Made by a program: the position numbers and the translations under genes. A stretch of 11,638 bases of DNA from Pseudomonadota bacterium (lineage in GTDB: Bacteria; Pseudomonadota; Alphaproteobacteria; Rhodospirillales; 2-02-FULL-58-16), in assembly GCA_022560215.1 (NCBI GenBank), contig JADFTO010000066.1, positions 1 through 11,638 on the forward strand. The letters are read 5' to 3'. The notes beneath the pieces were generated by a model, which made no database searches, was not told the DNA's origin, and saw only the letters and a program-made list of their open reading frames with translations. The number at the start of each line of letters is the position of its first letter. Position 1 is the stretch's first letter. Positions 1 to 7,614 of this stretch are shown piece after piece.

Positions 1-660
1 CTGGCCCGCGAAGATTCGAGCGTGGTCGGCCTGATCGGTTCCGGCTGGCAGGCCGGCGCCCAGTTGATGGCGATCACCGCCGTCCGCCCCATCGAGGCCA
101 TTCGCTGCTTCAGCCCCGACCCCGATCACCGCGCCCGGTTCTCAGAGGTGATGACGAAAAGACTCGGCGTCGACGTCCAAGCGGTCGATTCCGCCGAACA
201 GGCCGTCGCCGACGTGGATGTCGCCATGTGCGGCACCAGCAGCATTCAACCCATCTTCTTCGCCGACTGGGTCAGGCCGGGCATGCACCTGAGTTCCATC
301 AAGCGCCCGGAAATGGACGCCGGCGCCATCCGCAAGGCGGACCGGTTCATTATCCACAGCCGGGACGCGGCCCCCATTTATGTGGCCACCCGGGGCCTGG
401 AGCACCCGGAAAGACAAGAGGGCAAGGGGGCGGCCCTGTTGAACGAATTCGACTTCGACACCCTGCCGGTCCTGCCCGACCTGGCGGCCGGCAAGGTCGA
501 GGGGCGCCAGAACGACGACGAGGTCACCTGTTTCATCAACAACATCGGCATGGGATACCAGTTCGCCGTCATCGGCGCCCTGGTACTGGAGCGGGCCAGG
601 GAAAAAGGGGTGGGCCGGGAAATCCCCACGGACTGGTTCACCGAGGCAGAACATCCGTAG
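1..660 (+). CDS. Ornithine cyclodeaminase/mu-crystallin family protein, C-terminal part (5' end outside window)
   Basis: The reading frame is open from base 1 and ends in TAG, giving 219 residues; the N-terminal substrate part lies upstream of the window. A Rossmann nucleotide-binding motif, VVGLIGSGWQAGAQ (about residues 8-21 of what is visible), is followed by alternating strands and helices typical of the NAD(P) domain of this family. The C-terminal segment NNIGMGYQFAVIGALVLERA matches the usual last helix of the family. The visible start (LAREDSSVVG) and end (AREKGVGREIPT) closely match the converging gene at 669-1784, so the two are paralogs. The loop that in ornithine cyclodeaminase carries the catalytic Asp within a GGD-x-PGK motif reads LSSIKRPEMDAGAI here, so true cyclodeaminase activity is doubtful. 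Other members of the family act as ketimine reductases or amino acid dehydrogenases. Family assignment is firm; the reaction is unknown. Confidence 0.88.
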   Translation: MAREDSSVVGLIGSGWQAGAQLMAITAVRPIEAIRCFSPDPDHRARFSEVMTKRLGVDVQAVDSAEQAVADVDVAMCGTSSIQPIFFADWVRPGMHLSSIKRPEMDAGAIRKADRFIIHSRDAAPIYVATRGLEHPERQEGKGAALLNEFDFDTLPVLPDLAAGKVEGRQNDDEVTCFINNIGMGYQFAVIGALVLERAREKGVGREIPTDWFTEAEHP

Positions 661-740
661 GCAGGCCCTCAATCGCGGATGTCCTGGACGAACCACTCGG
701 TGGGGATTTCCCGGCCCATCCCTTTTTCCCTGGCCAGCTC
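589..740. repeat. 51-bp near-perfect inverted repeat across the converging 3' ends of two paralogs
   Basis: Left arm 589-639 and right arm 690-740 are reverse complements with four mismatches (593/736, 610/719, 630/699, 633/696), separated by a 50-nt spacer that contains both stop codons. Each arm encodes E-x-AREKG-x-GREIPT-x-WF in its own gene. Identity extends to wobble positions, including shared codons such as AGG, AAA and GGG, whereas the genes differ at many wobble positions elsewhere, for example around their Rossmann motifs. An RNA copy from either strand could fold into a long hairpin, so the structure might act as a two-way terminator. It may equally be a gene-conversion tract between the paralogs. 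Confidence 0.85.
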
Positions 741-1784
741 GTAGAGGCGCCCGGCGACGGCGAAGAACTGGACGCCTTGCAGGTTGCCCCTTTCCGAATA
801 GGTAACCTGATCGGGCGAGGTGCGGCCGGATTTCGCACCGCTCATCAGGTCGCCCAGATAAACCACCCGGTCTTCGACCCCGACCCCGTGAGCCCGCTTT
901 CCCTGGAGCCGGTCGAGCAGGAAGTTTTGGTCGCTTTCGGGCCGGGCCGCATACGTCAGATACTCGTCGGGAAGGTTTATGTGCGCCAGGCCTATGGGCG
1001 CGGGCGCGGTGCCGAAACGCAGGTAGACGTCCACCCGGTCCAGGACCTCCTTGCCGGGCAAGCCGCCGGCGCCGACGTTGGTGACATGGGTCCCGTTTTC
1101 GACCCAGTCCGCGTTGGTGATGACGGGCTTGGCCGAATCGGTGCAGCCGGCGAGGATGTCCACGCCTTCGTAGACGCCACGCGGATCGTCGAGGGCTTCC
1201 GCCTCAATGCCGAATTTCCGCTCCATTTCCCCGGCGAAGGCCTCGCGGTTGGCCTTCGTCGGGCTGAAGACCTTGAGCTTGCGGATATCGCGCACGGCCA
1301 TGAAGGCCTCCATGTGGGTGCGCGCCATGCCCCCCGATCCCAACATGCCGACGACCGAGGAATCCTCCCTGGACATGATCTTGGCGCCGATGCCTGAATC
1401 GGCGCCCGTGCGCATGTGCTGGAGGACGCCGTCGTTGATGAAGGCCAGGGGCTCGCCGTTCTCCACCGACGTCAACAGGATCAGTCCGCAGAATGTCCCC
1501 GGCTCGATGCAGTACTTCTCCTCCGTGTGAACGCCTTCGTATTCGGTGTCGTACATGATGTCGGACTTCATGCGGATGGCGAAATAGCCCGACGTGGACC
1601 CGCCTTCCATGGTTCCCCAGCGGTAGATTTTCCGGGGGTCCTTGGTTGGGATTTGAATGTCGATGCGCGGCCGGCAGACGGCTTCGCCGGACGCCAGTTC
1701 CCGATAGGCCCCCTCAAGGGCGTCGATGGTGTCCGCCATGCTCAGCAGCCGGCGGACGTCATCGTTGTTGATGATCAGGGTCAT
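669..1784 (-). CDS. Ornithine cyclodeaminase/mu-crystallin family NAD(P)-dependent enzyme
   Basis: A 371-residue protein, slightly longer than the usual 310-350 of the family. It starts at ATG 1784 with a modest AGGGA about 9 nt upstream and ends in TGA. The N-terminal half (to about residue 135) is the substrate and dimerisation domain. It holds RTGADSGIGAK (R125 onward), corresponding to the family's RTAA-S-A substrate-binding segment. The Rossmann motif VVGMLGSGGMART (144-156) begins the NAD(P) domain. The catalytic Asp loop of ornithine cyclodeaminase (GGD-x-PGK) appears here as VGAGGLPGKEVL (237-248), with Gly where Asp is expected, so the reaction may be a ketimine or imino acid reduction or an amino acid dehydrogenation instead. 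It is the last gene of a minus-strand run, 31 bp after the ThDP enzyme, and converges with a paralog 8 bp away. Substrate not identifiable. Confidence 0.9.
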   Translation of the reverse strand: MTLIINNDDVRRLLSMADTIDALEGAYRELASGEAVCRPRIDIQIPTKDPRKIYRWGTMEGGSTSGYFAIRMKSDIMYDTEYEGVHTEEKYCIEPGTFCGLILLTSVENGEPLAFINDGVLQHMRTGADSGIGAKIMSREDSSVVGMLGSGGMARTHMEAFMAVRDIRKLKVFSPTKANREAFAGEMERKFGIEAEALDDPRGVYEGVDILAGCTDSAKPVITNADWVENGTHVTNVGAGGLPGKEVLDRVDVYLRFGTAPAPIGLAHINLPDEYLTYAARPESDQNFLLDRLQGKRAHGVGVEDRVVYLGDLMSGAKSGRTSPDQVTYSERGNLQGVQFFAVAGRLYELAREKGMGREIPTEWFVQDIRD

Positions 1785-1815
1785 GGAGTCACGTCCCTAT
1801 AGCGTTTCGGGTGCC

Positions 1816-3573
1816 TCAACGGTGGCGGGTCACCGCATCGACGAGGGCGGGACGGCCCGACTTGACCACCTCGATGGCCCTTCTCAGGACGTCGCCCACG
1901 TCGCCGCCGTTCTCGATGGGGCCTTCGGCCCACCATCCCATGGAGCGGGCGATACCGGCGAAGTCCGGTTCGGGATCGTACAGGTCCATGCCGATGTGGG
2001 CGCGGGTCACATCCCTGCCCCGCTGTTCCGCCACCCGAATCTGGTGTTCCCAGTCGTTGAAGTAGGCGCGGTTGTTGAACATCACGATGAGCATGGGAAT
2101 CTCGTATTTTGCCGGCACCCAGAGGGCGCCCAGGTCGAACATCAGGTCCCCATCCGAATTGATATCCACGACCAGGCGTCCCGTGCCCTTGTTGGCCAGG
2201 GCGACGCCGATGGAAATTCCGATCTGAGTGGCCGTGCCCAGGGACTTGCCTGCATGGCGGTAGGGCTTGTCGAAATTCCACAGCTTCCGCGCCCAGGTGC
2301 GCAAAGTGTTCGCCGTCAGGACCCAGTCCTCGTCCTTGATGACCTCCCAGATCTCCGAGGCCAGGCGGGCGGGGGTCATGGGAACCGAGTCCCAGTCTTC
2401 CCTGGCCTGCTGGCGCCAGGATGCGCGGAGCTCGTCATGCCTGACGGCCACCGCCGCGCTCCGCTCCCCGATGGTCCGCTTAAGTTTCGAGTCTCCTTTT
2501 ATGCGTTCCCGGCAGATCTCGGTCAGCGCCGGGATGGCGGTCGCCGTGTCCGCCAGGATCCTCAGCGAAAAATTCTGCATGCGCTGGTAGTCCATGGACC
2601 ACTTGCTGAGCCCCAGTTCGGCGAAACCGATATCCATCCACTCGCAGCTTTCGGGGACGAGATGCTCGACGCTGCGGTTGGTGCTGTCCAGTTTGGTCGC
2701 GGGCCTCTCCCAATCTCTGACGTCGAGGTTGAGTATCACGTCCCTGTCCCCGAACACGGTCTGATCCATGCTCAGGTTCAACGGATGATTGCTCGGGAAG
2801 TTGAGGCGGCTGTTGATGTCGATCACTGGCGCGCCGACGGTTTCGGCGAGGGCGACCATGTTGTCGAATCCATGCGCCGAGCGGCCCACGTATTCGGCCA
2901 TGAGGAGGGGATTTTCCGCCGCCAGAAGCCGATCGGCGGCGGCGGCGAGTTCCTTGCCATCGGCGGCCATGGGCGAGGGAACGCGCGCCGCGTCCTCGGG
3001 CGGCAAGGGCACGTCATGATCGAGGGGCAATTCCTGAAGGAGCGCGTCGTAACACATGTAGATGGGCCCCTGGGGTTCCGTCATCATGACGCTGTAGGCG
3101 CGCATGAAGGATTCGGGAACGCCCTCGATGCTGGCCGGCTGATAATCCCACTTGGTGTAGTGGCGGTAGGATTCGCCCTGGACGTTGGCGCTATGGGTCC
3201 AGTCGATGTGGGGGCGCCTTTTGCCCTCGTGCAGGGGACCCGTCGCGCCGATGATGAACACCGGCGCCCGGTCGATATAGGCGTAATAAACGGCCATGTT
3301 GGCGTGCAGCATGCCGACCAGATTATGCACGATGGCGATCATCGGCTTGCCCGACGCCTTGGCGTATCCGTGGGCGATCTGGACCGCCGTTTCCTCATGG
3401 GGGCAGAGGATCAGGGGCGGATTGTCGTCGCCGTAGTTGACGAGGGAATCATGAAGGCCCCGGAAACTGGCGCCCGGGTTGAGGGAAATATACTGGAAAC
3501 CGTTACGCCTGATCATATCGACGATGATGTCCGACTGCCAGAGGCCATCCTTGGATTTCGACTGCTTGGTCAT
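1816..3573 (-). CDS. ThDP-dependent enzyme of the acetolactate synthase/benzoylformate decarboxylase superfamily
   Basis: A 585-residue protein, the usual size for this superfamily, from ATG 3573 (weak GGAA upstream) to TGA. The N-terminal PYR domain carries PHEETAVQIAHGYAK, where E60 matches the Glu that activates the ThDP cofactor. A middle domain spans roughly 190-360. The C-terminal PP domain has the metal/diphosphate motif SDGDLMF (S473, D474, G475) followed after exactly 24 residues by N500-N501; the canonical GDG-x24-NN has Gly where S473 stands. No FAD-binding role can be judged by eye. Such enzymes decarboxylate or ligate 2-oxo acids, so a likely role is splitting a 2-oxo acid made by the neighbouring dehydrogenase-like enzymes. 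Presence of E60 argues against glyoxylate carboligase, which lacks this Glu. It lies 47 bp after one hydroxyacid dehydrogenase gene and 31 bp before the ornithine-cyclodeaminase-like gene, consistent with co-transcription. Confidence 0.9.
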   Translation of the reverse strand: MTKQSKSKDGLWQSDIIVDMIRRNGFQYISLNPGASFRGLHDSLVNYGDDNPPLILCPHEETAVQIAHGYAKASGKPMIAIVHNLVGMLHANMAVYYAYIDRAPVFIIGATGPLHEGKRRPHIDWTHSANVQGESYRHYTKWDYQPASIEGVPESFMRAYSVMMTEPQGPIYMCYDALLQELPLDHDVPLPPEDAARVPSPMAADGKELAAAADRLLAAENPLLMAEYVGRSAHGFDNMVALAETVGAPVIDINSRLNFPSNHPLNLSMDQTVFGDRDVILNLDVRDWERPATKLDSTNRSVEHLVPESCEWMDIGFAELGLSKWSMDYQRMQNFSLRILADTATAIPALTEICRERIKGDSKLKRTIGERSAAVAVRHDELRASWRQQAREDWDSVPMTPARLASEIWEVIKDEDWVLTANTLRTWARKLWNFDKPYRHAGKSLGTATQIGISIGVALANKGTGRLVVDINSDGDLMFDLGALWVPAKYEIPMLIVMFNNRAYFNDWEHQIRVAEQRGRDVTRAHIGMDLYDPEPDFAGIARSMGWWAEGPIENGGDVGDVLRRAIEVVKSGRPALVDAVTRHR

Positions 3574-3620
3574 GGTTTCATTCCGATTTTCCAGATTTCC
3601 CGTTTCATTCCCGACAGTGA

Positions 3621-4478
3621 TCAGGGTTCCTTGCTTTCATCTCCGCCATCGGCGCCCAAGAGGCGATCCATGGCCGGCCGGTCGACGGCGGCGACAAGTT
3701 CCGCGACCCTTTCGGCCAGGGGCAGGTCGAGCCCGCTTTCCTTCGCCATCCGCAAGGCGTTTTCCATGTCCTTTGCCGGCCATGTCGGCAGAATGAATTC
3801 GAGTTCCCTGAGCACCCAACTGTCGGCGCTGCAATCAAAAAGCGCGTCCCTGAGGCGCGCCGGATCCACGCCCAGCCGGACCCCGAATTCGAGGGATTCG
3901 AAAACCGAAACGAGATTGGCCCAGAGCAGGAGGTTGTTGACGGTCTTCGCCACCTGCGCGGCGCCGACCGGTCCCAGGTAATGGATGGCCGTGGAAAAGC
4001 ATTCCATGGCGGGACGCGCTTTCTCCAGGTCGCTTTCGGCCCCGCCCACGAGCAGGGTCATGTCTCCCGCCTCGGCCCCCCGGACGCCCTTGGTCAACGG
4101 CATGTCGAGGACCCCGATGCGGCGCTCCCTGGCCTCATCATGGACGGCGCGGACAGTTTCCGGACGCACCGAACTGGCGACGGCGATGATGGTTCCGGGC
4201 GCGGCCCCGGCGATCAGGCCGTCACCACCGCAGCAGATGGACAATACGTCCTCGTCCGTCGGTACGATGACGATGATGAAATCGGCGTTGGCGGCGATCT
4301 CGGAAATGGAGGCGGCGGGTTTAATCCCGGCTTCCTCTACCCCTTGCAACGCCTCGGCATGGGTATCGAACGCCAGGACCGGGAACCCCGCCCCGGCCAC
4401 GTGACGGGCCATGGGACGGCCCATGCGGCCGACCCCGATGAAACCCACTCTAAGGGTGTTTTGCCGTTGAGCGCTCAC
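3621..4478 (-). CDS. NAD(P)-dependent beta-hydroxyacid dehydrogenase (3-hydroxyisobutyrate dehydrogenase family), copy 1
   Basis: A 285-residue protein starting at GTG 4478 and ending in TGA. It has the N-terminal Rossmann motif VGFIGVGRMGRPMARHV (11-27) and the catalytic-lysine signature GAAQVAKTVNN (K178, N181-N182). The C-terminal helical domain includes WPAKDMENALRMA. The substrate loop, usually DAPVSGG, reads DMPLTKG (125-131), so the Ser-Gly-Gly that binds the substrate carboxylate in 3-hydroxyisobutyrate and tartronate semialdehyde reductases is replaced. The length is normal for the family (about 290). The enzyme interconverts a beta-hydroxyacid and its semialdehyde with NAD(P); the true substrate is unknown. 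It is a paralog of the gene at 4497-5354, which lies just 18 bp upstream, and is followed by the ThDP enzyme gene. The SD before GTG 4478 is poor (AAAGGA about 13 nt away), so translation may depend on the upstream gene. Confidence 0.9.
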   Translation of the reverse strand: MSAQRQNTLRVGFIGVGRMGRPMARHVAGAGFPVLAFDTHAEALQGVEEAGIKPAASISEIAANADFIIVIVPTDEDVLSICCGGDGLIAGAAPGTIIAVASSVRPETVRAVHDEARERRIGVLDMPLTKGVRGAEAGDMTLLVGGAESDLEKARPAMECFSTAIHYLGPVGAAQVAKTVNNLLLWANLVSVFESLEFGVRLGVDPARLRDALFDCSADSWVLRELEFILPTWPAKDMENALRMAKESGLDLPLAERVAELVAAVDRPAMDRLLGADGGDESKEP

Positions 4479-4496
4479 CTCTGGATCGCGGTCCTT

Positions 4497-5354
4497 TCAG
4501 GAGTCTTCCTGGGCGGGCATGGCGGTGACCTCCTGGCCCAGGTAGGTGGTCGAGTCTTCGTAGAGCAGCCCCTTGACCTGGGACGGTTTCAAGTTCTTGA
4601 TCAGTTGATCCACCTGCCCGAAGAGCGGCAGCATCAGGCCCCCCTCCTGGGCCAGGTCGAGGGCGATATCCATGTCCTTTTCATGCCAGGTGAAGCGGGT
4701 GGAGTCCCAGCGTCTCAGGCTCCCGTTGTCGGCGGGACAGTTGATCAGCACCTGGCGCAGCCTCTGGCCGTCCAGCCCGTAACGCTTGCCCAGCAGGATG
4801 GCCTCGAAGTTGGCGACGCAGGACGACCAGTGGAGCATGTTGTTGACCGTCTTGGTCAACTGCCCAGAGCCGATGGGGCCCATGTGGTATACCGCCTTGC
4901 TGTAGCAGTCGAGGACACCCCGGGCCTTGTCCACGTTTTCCTCGCGCCCGCCGCACAGGCTGACGAGGGTGCCCTCCTTGGCGCCCGTGCGTCCGAATAC
5001 CACGGGCGCGTCGATAAGTTTCATGCCCGCCCGCCGGACCTCCTTGTCGAGCTTGCGCATGGTCTTGGGATGGATGGTCGAGGCAACCACGAAAAGCGCC
5101 CCCTTCCGCCCGGACTTCACCAGCTCGCCCACGACGTCCTCCACCTGGGCATCCGTCGAGACCATGATGACCGTGACCTCCGCCCGCCGGCCAATGGCGG
5201 CGATGCCATCGACGGGCGTGACGCCGATATCCTTCGCGGATTCCAGGCGTGCCGGATCGATGTCGTAGACGAGGACTTCCCGCCCGTCTTTTTTTGCGAC
5301 ATGCGCCGCCATGTCGCTCCCCATGTCGCCGAAGCCGATAAACCCGACAGTCAC
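4497..5354 (-). CDS. NAD(P)-dependent beta-hydroxyacid dehydrogenase (3-hydroxyisobutyrate dehydrogenase family), copy 2
   Basis: A 285-residue protein from GTG 5354, chosen because GGAGG at 5361-5365 sits 6 nt upstream. The Rossmann motif VGFIGFGDMGSDMAAHV (3-19) lies at the very N-terminus, which also fits this start. The catalytic signature is GSGQLTKTVNN (K168, N171-N172), followed by a helical C-terminal domain containing WHEKDMDIALDLA. The usual DAPVSGG substrate loop is DAPVVFG (115-121): Ser-Gly-Gly is lost here as well, but in a different way from copy 1. The two copies thus probably act on related but different substrates, or on successive intermediates. It lies 40 bp after the TctA-TctB gene and 18 bp before copy 1, in the same operon. 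Family is certain; substrate unknown. Confidence 0.9.
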   Translation of the reverse strand: MTVGFIGFGDMGSDMAAHVAKKDGREVLVYDIDPARLESAKDIGVTPVDGIAAIGRRAEVTVIMVSTDAQVEDVVGELVKSGRKGALFVVASTIHPKTMRKLDKEVRRAGMKLIDAPVVFGRTGAKEGTLVSLCGGREENVDKARGVLDCYSKAVYHMGPIGSGQLTKTVNNMLHWSSCVANFEAILLGKRYGLDGQRLRQVLINCPADNGSLRRWDSTRFTWHEKDMDIALDLAQEGGLMLPLFGQVDQLIKNLKPSQVKGLLYEDSTTYLGQEVTAMPAQEDS

Positions 5355-5360
5355 TTTCTA

Positions 5361-5365
5361 CCTCC
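5361..5365 (-). promoter_or_regulatory. Ribosome binding site for dehydrogenase copy 2
   Basis: GGAGG on the minus strand, 6 nt before the GTG at 5354. It fixes a non-ATG start whose protein begins directly at the Rossmann strand. Confidence 0.75.
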
Positions 5366-5394
5366 AACGAATGATTTAGCCTGCGCCAAGGCGG

Positions 5395-7443
5395 CTACAG
5401 GGACGGGATCAGGTCCTTCAGGGCCGGGAACCATGCGCCGATCACCGTTCGCGGCCAGGGAATGGACAGCAACCGCTCGAACAGGACGTAGGAGAAAAAC
5501 GTCAGCCCCGCCGAACAGGAGAGGACCAGGGTCCATTTCTCCCTGCCCTCGATGCGCATGTACAGGATCACGAACAAAGCCGATGTCGGCAGCATGCCGA
5601 TCATCGCCATGAGACCAAGGAAGGCCAGCAGCCAGGCAAGAAAAACGGCCGCCCGCTTCAACATGACGCCGGTCTCGAGGGTGGTGTCGGCCTTGAGGTC
5701 AAGGTGCAAGGATTTAGTGGCGCGGGCCTGGGCGCTATCGCCCTTTGCACTGCCCTGGCGCAGGGTATGGTTGATCAGGCTGAAGGCGGCGACCGCGAGG
5801 GTGAAACAGCCGACGATCAGGGGCGTGATCTTGGCATCGAATTTCCACCCCGTGGCTTCGATGACCATCGCCAGGATAAGCCCGATAAAGCCGAGGTAGA
5901 AGACGCTGCCGACGTCGAATCGGGGCTTGCCGAGGCCCGAGAACATGCCGGCGATGCCGCCGGCTGCCCGCACCTCTCGGAGCAGCGGCCGGGCGAGGCC
6001 CCACAAGGCGATGACGAACACCACCGCCACCACCGGACGCATCAGCCAATCCGCGCCGTACCGGCTCACGGAAATAAACAGGTAGCGCTCGACGATGTCA
6101 CCCAGCACGACACCCAGGATCAGCGGCGGGCGCGGCCAGCCCTGGCGCTTCATGATCCATCCCAGGACCCCGAAGAACAGCAAAGTGTAGAGATCCCCCC
6201 ACTGGCGCGAGCCCTGGAAGGCGCCGACGAAGATCACGGTCAGGATCAGCGGCATGATGATGGGTTGGCGGATGAGGGCAATCTTGGCGAACTGGTCGCT
6301 GAAGGCGAAGCAGAGGCCGGCGCCCAGGATGTTGGCGAGCGCCACGCTCCACACCATGGTGTAGGTAACGTCCAGGTTCCTGGTCAGCATGTCGGGACCC
6401 GGAATGAGCCCGTGAACGAGGAAGGCGCCGAGCAGGATGGCCATGGAGGCGCTGCCCGGCACGCCGAAAGCGATGGTCGGCACCAGGGCCCCTCCTTCCT
6501 TGGCGTTGTTCGATGCCTCGGAGGCGATCACGCCGCGGATATCGCCGGTGCCGAAGGTCTTGTCCGCACCCTTCTCGGTGCGCGCCGCGTGACCGTAGGC
6601 GATCCAATCGATGACTGCGGCGCCGATGCCGGGAATCGCGCCGAGGGTAGCTCCAATCCAGGCGCAGCGGATCACCAGCCACCAGTTGCGGAACGTATCC
6701 TTGACTCCCTGCCATTGGCCGGAGCGCGAATCGATCTTCGAATCGCCGGCGATGGTGCGCCTCTCGATCGCCATGTCGGCGAGTTCGGGCAGGGCGAACA
6801 ATCCGAGGGTCACCGGCACCAGGGGCAGGCAGTCCCAGAGAGACAACGTCCCCAATGTACAGCGCAGCTCGCCGACCTGGGGGTCGGATCCGACCATCGC
6901 GATCATCAGGCCGAAGCCGGCCGCGGCCAAGCCCCTGAGGGGCGAGGAGCCGCTCAAGACCGCCACCATGGAAAGGCCCAAGACGGCGAAAGCCAACAGC
7001 TCCGGCGAGCCCAGATACAGCATCACGGGCCTCAGGATGGGGATGCTGACGGCCAGCAGGAGGGCCCCGAACACGCCGCCGATCAGCGACGCCGTATAGG
7101 CCGCCCCGAAGGCGCGGCCGGCCTGTCCCTTTTTCGCCAGGGGATGCCCGTCCAGGATCGTCGCCGCCGACCCGGTGGTCCCCGGAACGCCGAACAGCAC
7201 CGCCGGGATGGTGTCCGACGTGGTGACCACGGATCCCATCCCGAGCAGGAAGGCGAAGGCCGAATAGGGGTCCATGTCGAAGGTGAACGGCAACAGCAGC
7301 GCCATGCCGACGATGCCGCCGAGGCCCGGAATCACGCCCAACGCGAGGCCGATCAAGACGCCGGCGAAAAGGAAGACCAGGCGCGACGGCTCCATCAAGA
7401 GCGCGAAGGCCGTTGCCGCCACCTCGAGAACGCTTCCTTCCAC
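5395..7443 (-). CDS. tctA: Tripartite tricarboxylate transporter permease: TctA with fused C-terminal TctB-like domain
   Basis: A 682-residue inner-membrane protein. The start is placed at GTG 7443 because GGAGG (7452-7456) lies 8 nt upstream; the frame also opens further upstream at a TTG (7497), but that adds only a polar stretch. Residues 1 to about 500 are TctA. The two internal repeats carry PGLGG (39-43) with GVPGTTGSAATILDG (from about 85), and IPGIGAAVIDW (from about 270) with ASEASNNA (307-314) and GVPGSAS (327-333). From about residue 509 follows a TctB-like module: a hydrophobic hairpin, a polar linker of some 35 residues, and two or three more hydrophobic segments. TctA alone is about 500 residues and TctB about 150, so this is a fusion of the large and small membrane subunits. 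It would use an ion gradient to import a carboxylate delivered by a TctC receptor, whose gene end lies just upstream. The fused layout and linkage to catabolic genes suggest a dedicated uptake system. Confidence 0.9.
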   Translation of the reverse strand: MEGSVLEVAATAFALLMEPSRLVFLFAGVLIGLALGVIPGLGGIVGMALLLPFTFDMDPYSAFAFLLGMGSVVTTSDTIPAVLFGVPGTTGSAATILDGHPLAKKGQAGRAFGAAYTASLIGGVFGALLLAVSIPILRPVMLYLGSPELLAFAVLGLSMVAVLSGSSPLRGLAAAGFGLMIAMVGSDPQVGELRCTLGTLSLWDCLPLVPVTLGLFALPELADMAIERRTIAGDSKIDSRSGQWQGVKDTFRNWWLVIRCAWIGATLGAIPGIGAAVIDWIAYGHAARTEKGADKTFGTGDIRGVIASEASNNAKEGGALVPTIAFGVPGSASMAILLGAFLVHGLIPGPDMLTRNLDVTYTMVWSVALANILGAGLCFAFSDQFAKIALIRQPIIMPLILTVIFVGAFQGSRQWGDLYTLLFFGVLGWIMKRQGWPRPPLILGVVLGDIVERYLFISVSRYGADWLMRPVVAVVFVIALWGLARPLLREVRAAGGIAGMFSGLGKPRFDVGSVFYLGFIGLILAMVIEATGWKFDAKITPLIVGCFTLAVAAFSLINHTLRQGSAKGDSAQARATKSLHLDLKADTTLETGVMLKRAAVFLAWLLAFLGLMAMIGMLPTSALFVILYMRIEGREKWTLVLSCSAGLTFFSYVLFERLLSIPWPRTVIGAWFPALKDLIPSL

Positions 7444-7451
7444 GGCACTAA

Positions 7452-7456
7452 CCTCC
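7452..7456 (-). promoter_or_regulatory. Ribosome binding site deciding the TctA-TctB start
   Basis: GGAGG on the minus strand 8 nt before GTG 7443. It favours this start over the in-frame TTG at 7497, which has no comparable site. Confidence 0.7.
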
Positions 7457-7614
7457 GCGAGACCGCACGAGGGGCCGGGCTGGCCCCGAAATTCCAATGG
7501 GATTCATCCTGTCTCGACGCCGCCCGGACGCCCCCATGCCCCCGATTACTCCATTAAGGTCACTGATCCGGGCTTAACCGCCGGCCTTGCAAACTTTAGG
7601 CTTTCTATATCCGC

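Noticed and set aside
228..1397. A 389-codon plus-strand open frame spanning both ornithine-cyclodeaminase-like genes
   Set aside because: It is an off-frame reading of the first gene and antisense to the second; both real genes show clear family motifs.
1726..3981. A 751-codon plus-strand open frame
   Set aside because: It lies antisense to the ThDP enzyme and parts of its neighbours. Its translation is rich in Gly, Arg, His, Asp and Pro with no domain motifs, as expected opposite GC-rich genes.
1816..4478. Glyoxylate carboligase plus tartronate semialdehyde reductase pathway
   Set aside because: The ThDP enzyme keeps the catalytic Glu (E60) that glyoxylate carboligase lacks, and neither dehydrogenase has the Ser-Gly-Gly substrate loop of tartronate semialdehyde reductase.
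3981..5612. A 543-codon plus-strand open frame opposite the two dehydrogenases
   Set aside because: It lacks recognisable motifs, while both opposite-strand genes have intact Rossmann and catalytic signatures.
7444..7497. TTG at 7497 as start of the permease
   Set aside because: GTG 7443 has a GGAGG at good spacing, and the extra 18 residues are polar and absent from typical TctA proteins.
5704..7557. A 617-codon plus-strand open frame
   Set aside because: It is antisense to the TctA-TctB permease; the translation is very hydrophilic (Gln, Glu, His, Arg, Gly) and matches no fold.
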